Counted from the first letter of the stretch, positions 37,792-47,075 are shown. The stretch: 64,000 bases of DNA from Candidatus Cloacimonadota bacterium (GCA_021736135.1 JAIPGO010000004.1:1-64000); one strand, 5' to 3'. Program-made: numbers and translations. Notes: generated by a model from the letters alone, not told the origin.

Positions 37792-37820
37792 TTGACAGAA
37801 AAGTGCTGTGTTTTTATTAG
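37792..37820 (+). promoter_or_regulatory. Candidate promoter of the tetR-TonB receptor run
   Basis: TTGACA (37792-37797) and TATTAG (37815-37820) with 17 bases between, 28 bases upstream of the TetR start. Confidence 0.5.
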
Positions 37821-37847
37821 TGAACAGTGTTTATTAATGAGGTGATA

Positions 37848-38483
37848 ATGCAGGTTCTAAAAGACGAAGTGCAGTTGGAAATATTACGTCAGGCGCGGCA
37901 GGAATTTCTGGCAAAGGGATATAGGGAGGCATCCTTGCGTGCCATAACGCAGGGAGCAGGGATGACTGTGGGTAACATATACCGTTACTTTGCCAGTAAA
38001 GATGCGCTTTTCCGGGAACTGCTGGCACCTGTGATCGGTCAGATCGAGATGATGAAGATGGCATTAAGGCAGCATGCGGCACAAGAACATGAACCTTCTG
38101 ACGAGGCAGCAGAGCATGAACAGATGGTGCTCCTGGTCTATAATTTTATCAGGAAACACAGGGATGATCTAAAGCTGCTGCTTTCCGGCGCAGGCGGTTC
38201 CAGCCTGGAAAATTTCAGGGAAGAACTGATCAACTGGTATGGAGCCATATATCGTAAATATATGGAAGAAGCCTGGAAATTTTTGGGACAGGGAGAACTG
38301 CAGATCCATGAAAGAACTATTTATCTCATCTCTCAAAGTGTTGAAGCTGCTCTGATTGAATGCATAATTCATGATTACAGCCTGGAAGAAGTGAAACAGG
38401 TGGCAGAAGAAATGTTCTCTTTCTTCAGTGGCGGTTCCAGGCAGATTATTGAAGATAAATTAAAAATGAAAAATGAAAGATGA
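37848..38483 (+). CDS. TetR/AcrR-family transcriptional regulator
   Basis: The 211-residue product has an N-terminal TetR DNA-binding domain: ILRQARQEFLAKGYREASLRAI, then AGMTVGNIYRYFASKDALFREL (about 10-55), the classical helix-turn-helix. The C-terminal ligand domain is divergent. The ATG at 37848 is chosen because GAGGTGAT lies just upstream and the TetR domain begins right after it. It is followed at about 50 bases by a TonB-dependent receptor gene and a DUF4249-like lipoprotein gene on the same strand, which it probably controls. The ligand is unknown. Confidence 0.88.
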   Translation: MQVLKDEVQLEILRQARQEFLAKGYREASLRAITQGAGMTVGNIYRYFASKDALFRELLAPVIGQIEMMKMALRQHAAQEHEPSDEAAEHEQMVLLVYNFIRKHRDDLKLLLSGAGGSSLENFREELINWYGAIYRKYMEEAWKFLGQGELQIHERTIYLISQSVEAALIECIIHDYSLEEVKQVAEEMFSFFSGGSRQIIEDKLKMKNER

Positions 38484-38537
38484 AGAGATATTTTTTTTGA
38501 TTGAATAATGAACGATGTATATTATAGTGAGGTAGTT

Positions 38538-40853
38538 ATGAAGTGTTTTTTTGTTTTACTGGTTTTTGTTTTATCAGGCAGCCTGAATGCTGCCACGGTC
38601 AGTGGGTATCTGATATCCGCAGCAGATGGAGAAAAGATCACTTATGCCAGCGTGTTCTTGCCTGAAACCGGGCAGGGCGCTCAAAGTAATGCGGATGGCA
38701 TATTTTCAGTGACAGGGATATTGCCTGGAACTTATAAGCTTCAGGTGAAATGTCTGGGTTATGCTCTTCTGGAACAGGAACTTGTGATTAAGGATGAGCT
38801 TGATGACCATCACTTCAACTTTGAGCTGAAGCGGGAAGCGATAGCCGTAGCAGGAACGGGTATCAGCGGGAACGTGGAATATCAGCGCATTGATTTTGAT
38901 CAGGAAAGCCAGGAAATCCGTTCCGGCAGACTGGAGATGAAAGGGGACCTGATAGCGGAATTACCCCAGGCCGCCGATGCGGACGTGATCAAGGCAATTC
39001 AGATTCTGCCTGGTGTGAGCAGCCTTAATGAGCAATCTAATGGGTTATATGTCCGCGGTGGAACACCGGATCAGAATCAGATACTTCTGGATGACACGGA
39101 TGTGTATAATCCCTCGCATCTGGGAGGAATTTACAGCACATTTAACACGGATGCCATTGCGAGTGTAAATCTTTACAAAGGTGGATTTCCAAGTAAATAT
39201 GGCGACCGGCTGTCATCCGTGCTTGATATTCGTAATAAAGACGGAAACCGGAAGCAGTCGGAGGGAATATTCAGATTAAGCATGATGAGCGGTGCCGCCA
39301 CGCTGCAGGGTCCCTGGAAGATTTTGGGAGAAAGGGGCTCCTATATGGCTTCATTCAGGCGTACTTTATATGACGTATTTCCGCTGGACGTGCCGGACAT
39401 GGGCTTTTATGACGGACATGCGAAATTGAACTGGGATGCGGGAATATATGATAAAATCTTATTCAGTACTTATTTCGGAGAAGATAATTACCATACCGAT
39501 GAAGGTGAGGCAATTGACATGGTCTGGGGAAATAATACTTATACGGGGCAGTGGCGTCATATCTTCAATTCTGCGTTATATAGTAATTTCAATTTATCCA
39601 ACAGCCGGTTCCATTTTAATATGGTGATGAATTTCGGCAGCGATACATCCGTGACTCAGGAAAACAGGATCAATGATATAACCTTGAAGAGCAATTTTCA
39701 TTATCAGCCCAATGAAGCGCATCAGATAGAATTTGGCTTTGAGGGTAAATATCTGAATATAACTTTTGGAGCAGAGACTGATCTGGACATTAACACCAGT
39801 CATTATCCCTGGCTGGAAGTGCCGTCATATCAGGGCAGTGTATATTTGCAGGATAGTTGGGCCTTGAATGATAAATGGACTATTCAGCCGGGGCTGCGCC
39901 TGACCTGGTGCCAGGCGGTAAGCGAATATCGCCCGGAAAAGGATAAAGCGGAATATTTTAGAACGTCACCCCGTTTATCACTACGAAGAAGAATGTCGGA
40001 AAACAGCAGTATGTTCGTCAGTTACGGCAGATATTATCAGTATCTGGCAACGACCAACAGAACAGACTGGCCTATGACCTTATGGATGCCGATTGATAAG
40101 AGCGCAGAACCAGGAGAGTCAGATCACTACGTTTGGGGGTGGCAGATGCGCCTGACCGATAATCTTTCCATCCAGGCAGAGGGATATTATAAAGCGCTGC
40201 GCAATCAGATAGCATTCGATGAAGAAGCGTTTATGGAATATGAAGAAGGCGATTTTCTGGGGGACGTCTATAATATCGGAGATGGCTACAGTTGGGGTGG
40301 CGAGCTTTTAGTGGCTTCCAACTGGTCTGGTGTGGAAGGCTTTATCAGTTATTCATACAGCCGAAGCAGGATCAGGAATGACGGCGTAAATATTAATCCG
40401 GAAACTGAAGAAGCCGAATATTATTATCCCAAACACGACAGAACCCATAGCCTGAAACTGATGGAAAATTACTATTTAACCCGCGAAACAGGGCATTATA
40501 TTGCAGGAAGTGAAATGACTCTGGGGCTGGTATATACTTATGGCACGGGACAACCGGTGCAAATGCCGGAAGGCGTTTATGAAGACGGATATGGTATTCA
40601 ATTCATCGAAGGTTATCTGGATAATGGACGTCTGCCGGATTACTCCCGACTGGATGCAAGTTTAAGATTCCTCTGGCAGATGGATAAGTGGAGCATCGAA
40701 CCTTATGTGCAGGTGGTGAATGTGCTGAACCGTGAAAACGTCTGGACCCGTGACTGGTATGCTGTAGCTGAAGAAAACGATATTGCTCTGAAATATAATG
40801 ATACCGTAATGTTCGGTCTGATGCCGTTTTTGGGCGTCAATATTAAGTGGTAA
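38538..40853 (+). CDS. TonB-dependent outer-membrane receptor with carboxypeptidase-like N-terminal domain
   Basis: The 771-residue product has a signal peptide (about 1-19), a CarboxypepD_reg-like domain (about 20-105; VSGYLISAADGEKITYASVF...), a plug domain (IQILPGVSSLNEQSNGLYVRGG, LLDDTDVYNPSHLGG) and a 22-strand-type barrel ending in GVNIKW. This is the build of Bacteroidota-type receptors that import large or scarce substrates with the TonB system. No SusD homologue is nearby; the next gene is a DUF4249-like lipoprotein, a known partner. The ATG at 38538 is chosen for GTGAGG upstream and a proper signal peptide. Substrate unknown. Confidence 0.9.
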   Translation: MKCFFVLLVFVLSGSLNAATVSGYLISAADGEKITYASVFLPETGQGAQSNADGIFSVTGILPGTYKLQVKCLGYALLEQELVIKDELDDHHFNFELKREAIAVAGTGISGNVEYQRIDFDQESQEIRSGRLEMKGDLIAELPQAADADVIKAIQILPGVSSLNEQSNGLYVRGGTPDQNQILLDDTDVYNPSHLGGIYSTFNTDAIASVNLYKGGFPSKYGDRLSSVLDIRNKDGNRKQSEGIFRLSMMSGAATLQGPWKILGERGSYMASFRRTLYDVFPLDVPDMGFYDGHAKLNWDAGIYDKILFSTYFGEDNYHTDEGEAIDMVWGNNTYTGQWRHIFNSALYSNFNLSNSRFHFNMVMNFGSDTSVTQENRINDITLKSNFHYQPNEAHQIEFGFEGKYLNITFGAETDLDINTSHYPWLEVPSYQGSVYLQDSWALNDKWTIQPGLRLTWCQAVSEYRPEKDKAEYFRTSPRLSLRRRMSENSSMFVSYGRYYQYLATTNRTDWPMTLWMPIDKSAEPGESDHYVWGWQMRLTDNLSIQAEGYYKALRNQIAFDEEAFMEYEEGDFLGDVYNIGDGYSWGGELLVASNWSGVEGFISYSYSRSRIRNDGVNINPETEEAEYYYPKHDRTHSLKLMENYYLTRETGHYIAGSEMTLGLVYTYGTGQPVQMPEGVYEDGYGIQFIEGYLDNGRLPDYSRLDASLRFLWQMDKWSIEPYVQVVNVLNRENVWTRDWYAVAEENDIALKYNDTVMFGLMPFLGVNIKW

Positions 40854-40862
40854 GGAGTTAAG

Positions 40863-41768
40863 ATGAAAAATATGTTTTTATTACTGGCAGGAGTGTTGAT
40901 TTTAGGTTCCTGCTCTGAAAATACTTCCGGGATGCGTTATGAAACTGGCAACTACTACGTGAGCTGCCTTTTGAAAGCCGGTGCTTTCATTGACGGTGAA
41001 AATTCAGTAAAGGTGGGAAAAACTCAGGACATTGAAAATGCTCAGTGGGATATGCTGGCAGACAGCACGGCACAGGTTAAGATCAAAGAAATCTCTCCCA
41101 ACAGCACTGTAACCGGTGAAGTGCTATTGACCTGGAAGGAAGAACTGCGCGCCTATATCGATGCAGATGGCGTAATGCCCATAAACGAAAAAAACACTTA
41201 TGAACTGGAAGTGGTTACGAAAAACGGTCAAATAATAACTGCATCGACAACCGTTCCGCAGGCAATTGAAGTTTTAGGAGACAGCCAGTACAGTGAAGAA
41301 CCGGTCTGGGCTTTTGAGGTGATTGATGATGAATGGCTCGAACTGGAACTGGAGACTGCAGATGCCGAACATCCCGTACAGATTCGCACCCTGGATGATG
41401 AAGAATTTAATCTTTATACGGAATTCTGGTGCCTGGAAGACGTGGAAAACGCCGAATACACATTTCCGGAAGGTGATAATGATTACCCGGCAGATAATGA
41501 AGAATATATGGGTGACACGCATCAATATCCCCGCCGCTTAAGGAACTTTTTTATGTTCCAGCCTGAGAATGGCATCGTAAATTATAACAGCTACCAGGCA
41601 GATCTGAAATTTTACGGCAGATTCAGGATGAAAGTGTATTCAATTGATGAAAACTATTTGAGTTATCTTTATAAAGCAGACGGCTATGAGCATGGCGGAA
41701 TTGAGGGTGGAATTGGCGTGTTTGGTTCCTGTTGCGGCAGAGAATTATACACCAGAGTAGTTAAATAA
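40863..41768 (+). CDS. DUF4249-like lipoprotein, partner of TonB-dependent receptor
   Basis: The 301-residue lipoprotein (lipobox ILGSC, Cys17) has the beta-rich layout of DUF4249 proteins: an early LLKAGAFIDGENSVKVGKTQ stretch, INEKNTYELEVVTKNGQIITASTTVP, and a conserved C-terminal part with YLSYLYKADGYEHGG and FGSCCGRELY. DUF4249 genes sit directly after TonB-dependent receptor genes in Bacteroidota and probably bind the substrate at the cell surface. GGAGTTAAG precedes the ATG, and the gap to the receptor stop is nine bases, so they are almost certainly co-transcribed. Confidence 0.78.
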   Translation: MKNMFLLLAGVLILGSCSENTSGMRYETGNYYVSCLLKAGAFIDGENSVKVGKTQDIENAQWDMLADSTAQVKIKEISPNSTVTGEVLLTWKEELRAYIDADGVMPINEKNTYELEVVTKNGQIITASTTVPQAIEVLGDSQYSEEPVWAFEVIDDEWLELELETADAEHPVQIRTLDDEEFNLYTEFWCLEDVENAEYTFPEGDNDYPADNEEYMGDTHQYPRRLRNFFMFQPENGIVNYNSYQADLKFYGRFRMKVYSIDENYLSYLYKADGYEHGGIEGGIGVFGSCCGRELYTRVVK

Positions 41769-42126
41769 GTGAACACTGATGTAAACTAAATTGTCATCCG
41801 GAAGCAAGGCTGCTTCGTTTTATAATTGTGCCCTAACAAGACTGACTTGATGGTTGCTATTAAACCGGGCAGATACTCAGGTCTGCTCTCTACCCCTTAG
41901 AATTGGATAAATACAGTAGGGGCGGATCTGTGTATTCGCCCATTATTAACCTGTCAATCGAACATTGACAGAACACTGGATAAACAAACAGAAGGCAACT
42001 TTAAAACGCGTATCTTCCTTTATCAGCAGATAATTTTGGAGCCTTACCGATTTTTATTAATAATTGGCATACTTTATGCGTAAAAAGTATTAAGAAAAAA
42101 CTTTGTGAGAAAATACAGGAGAAAAG
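41769..42126. other. Spacer with weak family E hairpin
   Basis: No gene seen. GGGGCGGATCTGTGTATTCGCCC (about 41919-41941) is a weak copy of the GGGCGAAT/ATTCGCCC hairpin. The rest is unstructured at this level. Confidence 0.4.
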
Positions 42127-43380
42127 ATGAAAAGATTTTTTTTGTTTATGTTGATTGTTTTGATGATAATGATTACAGGTTGCGATAATAACTCAACCGG
42201 CAACAATAAAGCCCCGGAACCGCCATATGCCCCATCACCGAACCATGGAGCAACGAATGTGGCTAATGCGACAACATTGCAATGGACATGTTATGACGCT
42301 GATGGAGATGATTTAACTTACAGTATTTATTTAGGAAAAGGCTCTATGACACTGGTGGCAACAGGATTAAAAACAAATTCCTACTCTCCTGATATTCTGG
42401 ATTATTCCACAGATTATTCCTGGAAAGTGGAAGCAAGCGATGGACATTCAACAACTAAAAGTCCTCAGTGGAATTTCAGAACTGTTGCAATGGATATTGC
42501 ACCCACTTCACCAACAAATCCCCAGCCAGCAAATAATATAACAGATATTGAAGTTGATCAGATATTGAGATGGTATTGCTATGATCTCAATGGGGATCCG
42601 CTGACATTTGACGTGAGACTGGGTCTCACGGAGACACCACCCCTCATTGCGACAAATCTGGTTAATTTTCAGTTTTCAGTTTCGAACCTGGATTATCACA
42701 CAATGTATTACTGGCAGGTGATAGTCAAGAGTACCGATAAAGAGACCGTAGGTCCGCTCTGGTGTTTTGAGACGCGTTATTACAATTACCCCCCTGATAT
42801 ACCAAATAATCCGTTACCCTTGAATAATTCAGTCAATGTTTCCACGCATGCAAATCTCTCCTGGCGCTGTGAAGACCCGGAATTAGATCCTCTAAGCTAT
42901 GATATATATCTGGGCACAGATAATAATCCACCCCTGGTTGAACAGGGACACATCTATTCCTCTTTCAGTCCTGAAAATCAGGAACCAATGACCGATTATT
43001 ACTGGCGGATAGTTGCCTGGGATGGCACGAATTATACGCATGGACCGATATGGCATTTTGTTACCGGAAATCCTAACTCCGCACCAAATGCGCCTTCCCT
43101 GCCCTGGCCTGCTGATGGTGCACAGGGAGAAAGCATTTATGCGATGTTACGCTGGAGTTGCTCCGACCCTGATGGTGATAATCTGGTATATAAAGTTTAC
43201 TTCGGCACTACTCCGCAATTAGATGAAGGTAATGTTATTGCTCTTGGTATTTCAGATGCCTCCTGGGAACTGGGTACTTTGAATTACAACAGAACATATT
43301 ACTGGAAAATAACTGCGCATGACGGGGAACTGGGAGTAACAGGACCTACCTGGAGCTTCACTACTGAAAATTACAGGTAA
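42127..43380 (+). CDS. Lipoprotein of four fibronectin-like repeats (tandem paralogue 1)
   Basis: The 417-residue lipoprotein (lipobox MITGC, Cys19) consists of four Ig/Fn3-like repeats of about 95 residues. Each carries PxNxAxxVxxxxxLxWxCxDxxGDxLxYxxxLG near its start and YYWxVxAxDG, then a W-x-F strand near its end. It ends at the last repeat without a sorting domain, so it is probably anchored only by the lipid. GGAG precedes the ATG. The next gene is a close paralogue. Probably a surface ligand-binding or structural protein; the partner is unknown. Confidence 0.8.
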   Translation: MKRFFLFMLIVLMIMITGCDNNSTGNNKAPEPPYAPSPNHGATNVANATTLQWTCYDADGDDLTYSIYLGKGSMTLVATGLKTNSYSPDILDYSTDYSWKVEASDGHSTTKSPQWNFRTVAMDIAPTSPTNPQPANNITDIEVDQILRWYCYDLNGDPLTFDVRLGLTETPPLIATNLVNFQFSVSNLDYHTMYYWQVIVKSTDKETVGPLWCFETRYYNYPPDIPNNPLPLNNSVNVSTHANLSWRCEDPELDPLSYDIYLGTDNNPPLVEQGHIYSSFSPENQEPMTDYYWRIVAWDGTNYTHGPIWHFVTGNPNSAPNAPSLPWPADGAQGESIYAMLRWSCSDPDGDNLVYKVYFGTTPQLDEGNVIALGISDASWELGTLNYNRTYYWKITAHDGELGVTGPTWSFTTENYR

Positions 43381-43403
43381 TATGACCTGAAATATTTTTT
43401 TGA

Positions 43404-43439
43404 GGGGGGAAGTTCTGCAAAGAACAACCCCCTTTTTTT
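43404..43439 (+). terminator. Rho-independent terminator between paralogous lipoprotein genes
   Basis: A stem of GGGGG and AGTTCT against AGAAC and CCCCC, with a GCAA loop, is followed by seven T. Confidence 0.8.
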
Positions 43440-43562
43440 GCTGACAAACGAATTTTCTTGACACGAGATTCATAATTTGTTTGTCTATTACAAGTGAGAT
43501 AAGCTGATATCAGCAGTCATAGATACAGGAATGACGTGCGATATCAGAAAATTGGAGGGATA

Positions 43563-44837
43563 ATGAGATTTTGTTTACTTATGTTTAAGGTCGTTTTACT
43601 TTTATTAATACTAACTGCTTGTGACAGCAACACGTCGTCAAATAATAATGATCCGGTTAATACTGCTCCGCAGGCACCACAGGTTATATATCCTGCATCA
43701 GGTTCGACCAGTATTATTCTTTCCCCCCTATTAAGCTGGTCGTGCACTGATTCCGATGGCGATGCCCTGTCCTATAACCTTTATTTCGGAACAACTGAAA
43801 CTCCAGAGCTGATCGCTGAAAATATTACTGAACCAGAGTACCAGTCATCGCAACTTTCTTATAATACCAGGTATTACTGGAAAGTTATCGCCTCAGATGG
43901 TATTGCTACAAAGACTGGAGTATTATGGAATTTCCGGACCCGTCAGGAAGATCTGGCTCCCATAGAACCCTTTAATCCCATACCTGCAGTGAATGCCACT
44001 GACATTGAGGTTGATTATACGTTGCGCTGGTCTTGCAGCGATCCAAATGGAGATGCACTTACATTTGATCTTTATCTGGGCACTACAGATGAACCGGAAC
44101 TTACAGCCAGTAACCTGGTAAATTTCCAGTACATCACTCACAATTTGGCATACCACACAATCTACTACTGGCGGATTGTAGCAAAAAGCACTAATATGCA
44201 GACCAGTAGCCCTTTGTGGTGTTTTGAGACTCGCTATTTAAATTATCCTCCAACTCCACCGGTCAATCCGATCCCTGCCAATTATGCGATAGATGTTTCA
44301 GCTAATTCCCTGTTACGCTGGGAATGCAGTGATCCTGAATATGACAGCATGACTTTTGATATCTATCTGGGCACGGACGAAGACCCTCCACTTTATAATG
44401 CAGGTCACCCTTATACTCAGTTTAATCCGGGAGGATTAACATCTAATACCACGTATTACTGGTTAATTCGCGCCTGGGATGCAGATAATTTTACTGATGG
44501 ACCTTTATGGCAGTTTACAACCGGCATACAAAACACACCACCTGATGCACCTTCCCTGCCCTGGCCTGTTGATGGTGCTGAAAACGAGAGCATTTATGCT
44601 TTGCTGAGGTGGACATGCAGTGATCCTGATGGCGATGATCTCTTTTATAAAGTATATTTCGGTATTGATCCAAGCCTGGATGAGACTAACGTGGTTGCTC
44701 TGGGAATTGATGATGCATCCTGGGATGTAGGTATCCTTAATTATGATACAACTTATTACTGGAAAATCACTGCTAACGACGGGGAAACTTCCACAACAGG
44801 TGCCACCTGGAGCTTTACTACAGAATCCGAAAGATAG
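43563..44837 (+). CDS. Lipoprotein of four fibronectin-like repeats (tandem paralogue 2)
   Basis: The 424-residue lipoprotein (lipobox ILTAC) repeats the design of the protein at 42127 almost strand for strand: W-S-C-T-D-S-D-G-D motifs, YWKVIASDG, LWNFRTR, and a last repeat ending GATWSFTTESER against GPTWSFTTENYR in the first copy. The two genes clearly come from a tandem duplication, followed by divergence mainly in loop residues. The ATG at 43563 is chosen because TTGGAGGG lies just upstream; an in-frame ATG at 43536 is less likely. Each gene has its own terminator. Confidence 0.82.
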   Translation: MRFCLLMFKVVLLLLILTACDSNTSSNNNDPVNTAPQAPQVIYPASGSTSIILSPLLSWSCTDSDGDALSYNLYFGTTETPELIAENITEPEYQSSQLSYNTRYYWKVIASDGIATKTGVLWNFRTRQEDLAPIEPFNPIPAVNATDIEVDYTLRWSCSDPNGDALTFDLYLGTTDEPELTASNLVNFQYITHNLAYHTIYYWRIVAKSTNMQTSSPLWCFETRYLNYPPTPPVNPIPANYAIDVSANSLLRWECSDPEYDSMTFDIYLGTDEDPPLYNAGHPYTQFNPGGLTSNTTYYWLIRAWDADNFTDGPLWQFTTGIQNTPPDAPSLPWPVDGAENESIYALLRWTCSDPDGDDLFYKVYFGIDPSLDETNVVALGIDDASWDVGILNYDTTYYWKITANDGETSTTGATWSFTTESER

Positions 44838-44842
44838 CAAAA

Positions 44843-44887
44843 ATATAACAATAAGGGCAATTCATTGAATTGCCCTTATTGTTATAT
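44843..44887. terminator. Long perfect hairpin after the second lipoprotein gene
   Basis: A 21-bp perfect stem (arms end GGGCAATTC and GAATTGCCC) with a three-base loop lies just past the stop. The T tract after it is weak, so it may end transcription or protect the RNA end. Confidence 0.6.
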
Positions 44888-44951
44888 ATATAGTAAAAGG
44901 TACTTGACTGCAAACCGGCTATGGAATGGCTTGTATTTTCTGGAGGTTATG

Positions 44952-45413
44952 ATGAAGAATGTAATGTTGATTTCCGATATGCTCTTACCCGAATATATTA
45001 CGGATCTGATATCCACTACTAAGGAAGCTGCTCTGGATGAGCTGTTAAATCTGATAACAGGCAGCCCGTTGATCACAGATGAGAAAAAGTTTCGTAAAGC
45101 GATTATGGATAGAGAAAAAATGATGAGTACCGGAATCGGTTTGGGTGTCGCCGTGCCTCACGCCAGAGATAAATCAGTTAAGGATTTTGTCATCGCAGTT
45201 GGTAGAAGCCTTAACGGGATTGATTTTGACTCAATTGACGATAAACCGGTTCAATTGATATTTATGATCGGAGCTTCCGACAGTCAAGATAAAGATTATA
45301 TTCGCTTACTTGCCAGGCTTGTCTTGCGCCTGAAAAATGAGGACTTAAAGAAAAATATTCTGGAAGCCGCCAATGCCAATGAGATTTATAATGTGATCTG
45401 CAGCAGCAGGTAA
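44952..45413 (+). CDS. PTS EIIA-type (fructose/nitrogen class) domain protein
   Basis: The 153-residue product is a stand-alone PTS EIIA type 2 domain. The phosphorylated histidine sits in GLGVAVPHARDKSV (near residue 64). EIIA proteins of this class can act as regulators rather than sugar carriers (like PtsN). No EIIB/EIIC gene is nearby. The ATG at 44952 is chosen because GGAGG lies five bases upstream; an ATG three bases earlier is too close. The next two genes encode a PII-like protein and an antiporter with almost no spacing, so this EIIA may regulate cation/proton exchange. Confidence 0.85.
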   Translation: MKNVMLISDMLLPEYITDLISTTKEAALDELLNLITGSPLITDEKKFRKAIMDREKMMSTGIGLGVAVPHARDKSVKDFVIAVGRSLNGIDFDSIDDKPVQLIFMIGASDSQDKDYIRLLARLVLRLKNEDLKKNILEAANANEIYNVICSSR

Positions 45414-45422
45414 GGAGAGAAT

Positions 45423-45746
45423 ATGTTCATGATTATGCATCTTATGGCAGAAAAATATATGGACGACGTTATGATGGCATTGCTGGAATCCGGTATAGAA
45501 AATACCCTGGTTTTATCCGGTGAAAATTTAAGTCATAAACTTACTTACGATATGCCGATATTTGCCGGCTTCAGGAATCTTAATCATGGTCACGGATACG
45601 GAAAATTGATTGCCGGAATTGCCAGTAAAGACCAGGTTGACTTTGCTTTAGAAGAACTGAAAAGCTCCGGTATTGACCTGATTGGAAAGCAATTTGCCGA
45701 AATAGTCCTTTTACCCGTTGAGCATATTTACCGGGGAGAGACATAG
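45423..45746 (+). CDS. Small PII-like regulatory protein (inferred)
   Basis: The 107-residue protein has the alternating strand-helix-strand outline of PII-like signal proteins: MFMIMHLMAEKYMDDVMMALLESGIENTLVL, a GFRNLNHGHGYGKLIAGIAS middle loop and FAEIVLLPVEHIYRG at the end. I infer the fold from pattern and position, not from a firm match. AAGGAGA precedes the ATG. Its stop overlaps the antiporter's GTG start (TAGTG). PII-like proteins next to membrane transporters often bind a nucleotide and gate the transporter. Confidence 0.55.
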   Translation: MFMIMHLMAEKYMDDVMMALLESGIENTLVLSGENLSHKLTYDMPIFAGFRNLNHGHGYGKLIAGIASKDQVDFALEELKSSGIDLIGKQFAEIVLLPVEHIYRGET

Positions 45747-46948
45747 TGGATTTGACATTTCTTCTTCTTTTCAGCGGATTAGCCATTTTATCAGCTTTTT
45801 TCTCCTCTAAGCTGGTCAGTCTGATCAAATCTCCCCTGATTGTTGGCTATATCATTGCCGGTGCTATTCTCGGTCCTGCCGTTCTTAATGTCATCAATAC
45901 CAGTGAAATTAACCATCTGGAAATTGTTAACGTTGTAACACTCTCTTTTATCGGATTCGGGGTGGGTGGCGAACTGCGTTTTACTGAACTGAAAAAATTA
46001 GGGAAAAGCATCATAGTTATAGTACTTATGGAAGCAACAGCAGCATTTCTGTGCGTAGGTATTTTTTGCGCCCTGGTCTTGAACAGCATCCCGCTGGGTC
46101 TGATCTATGGAGCCCTGGCAGCCGCTACGGCACCAGCAGGAACTACTGATGTTATTAACCAGTATAAGGCAAAGGGCAATCTCACTACTACTCTATATGC
46201 CGTAATGGGTCTGGATGATATATATGCCCTTATCATTTACTCTCTGGCTATCCCAATGTCCATCATTATGCTGGGAGGTTCAGGTGCTGATGTATCGGTG
46301 GGTGCAGCTCTTGGAAAAGCAGGGCTGGAAGTGCTGGAAGCTCTGGGAGTTGGAGTTTTGATGGGATTCATCTTCTCTCTGGGAGCACGTCGTATTCATG
46401 ATCACGTATCCATACTCCTATTCTCATTGGGACTTATCCTGCTTAATTGCGGTATTGCGGAAAAATTTGACCTTTCTCCGATTCTGCTCAATATGGCAAC
46501 CGGTATTGTGTTAGTAAATAGAAGCGCCATTAATGCCCGAAAAGTTTTCAACTCTTTGGGTCAATGGACTCCACCCATTTATCTCTTTTTCTTTCTACTC
46601 ATTGGCACACGTCTTGATTTTAACCTGATCTATCAATATCATCTACTGATCTTTGTTTATATCATAACCAGATCTCTGGGCAAATGGAGCGGGGCTTTCA
46701 CTGGATCTGCACTCACAAAAGCTCCGGCAAATACAAGGAAATATCTGGGATTTACACTTCTTTCGCAAGCAGGAGTTGCTATCGGACTTGCTCTGTCTGC
46801 AGCACAATCATTACGGGTACTGAGTTACAGCCATGAAGCTGATCAGATCATGGGGGTTATGGCTGCTACTACTTTTCTGATTATGCTCTTTGGTCCTATA
46901 ATCACAAAAATTGCCTTAGTGAAAGCCGGAGAAATCAGAGAACCATAA
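45746..46948 (+). CDS. Cation:proton antiporter (CPA2/Kef-type membrane domain)
   Basis: The 400-residue protein has about twelve hydrophobic segments and CPA2-like text: LIKSPLIVGYIIAGAILGPAVLN near the N-terminus, GFGVGGELRFTELKKLGKS, and a central AAATAPAGTTDVINQYKAKGN and AVMGLDDIYALIIYSLAIP region holding the paired acidic residues expected for ion and proton binding (D near 149 and D158, D159). There is no C-terminal TrkA-N domain, so regulation may come from the upstream EIIA and PII-like proteins. The start codon is GTG, overlapping the previous stop. Confidence 0.85.
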   Translation: MDLTFLLLFSGLAILSAFFSSKLVSLIKSPLIVGYIIAGAILGPAVLNVINTSEINHLEIVNVVTLSFIGFGVGGELRFTELKKLGKSIIVIVLMEATAAFLCVGIFCALVLNSIPLGLIYGALAAATAPAGTTDVINQYKAKGNLTTTLYAVMGLDDIYALIIYSLAIPMSIIMLGGSGADVSVGAALGKAGLEVLEALGVGVLMGFIFSLGARRIHDHVSILLFSLGLILLNCGIAEKFDLSPILLNMATGIVLVNRSAINARKVFNSLGQWTPPIYLFFFLLIGTRLDFNLIYQYHLLIFVYIITRSLGKWSGAFTGSALTKAPANTRKYLGFTLLSQAGVAIGLALSAAQSLRVLSYSHEADQIMGVMAATTFLIMLFGPIITKIALVKAGEIREP

Positions 46949-46966
46949 TATATATTACAGAGGAAT

Positions 46967-46998
46967 AAAAAAACCTTCCCGAGGGAAGGTTTTTTTTT
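46967..46998. terminator. Bidirectional terminator between antiporter operon and tRNA cluster
   Basis: The stem AACCTTCCC/GGGAAGGTT is flanked by runs of A on the left and T on the right, so it can terminate the plus-strand antiporter operon and the minus-strand tRNA operon. Confidence 0.9.
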
Positions 46999-47001
46999 AT
47001 T

Positions 47002-47075
47002 TGGCTGGGCTGGGAGGAGTCGAACCCCCACATACGGAACCAGAATCCGCTGTACTACCATTATACTACAGCCCA
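47002..47075 (-). tRNA. tRNA-Gln (anticodon CTG)
   Basis: On the minus strand: acceptor TGGGCTG/CAGCCCA, anticodon stem GCGGA/TCCGT with loop TTCTGGT, T-arm GGGGGTTCGACTCC, discriminator G and encoded CCA. U1 and the CTG anticodon fit tRNA-Gln. It is the last of four tRNA genes in a row. Confidence 0.9.
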
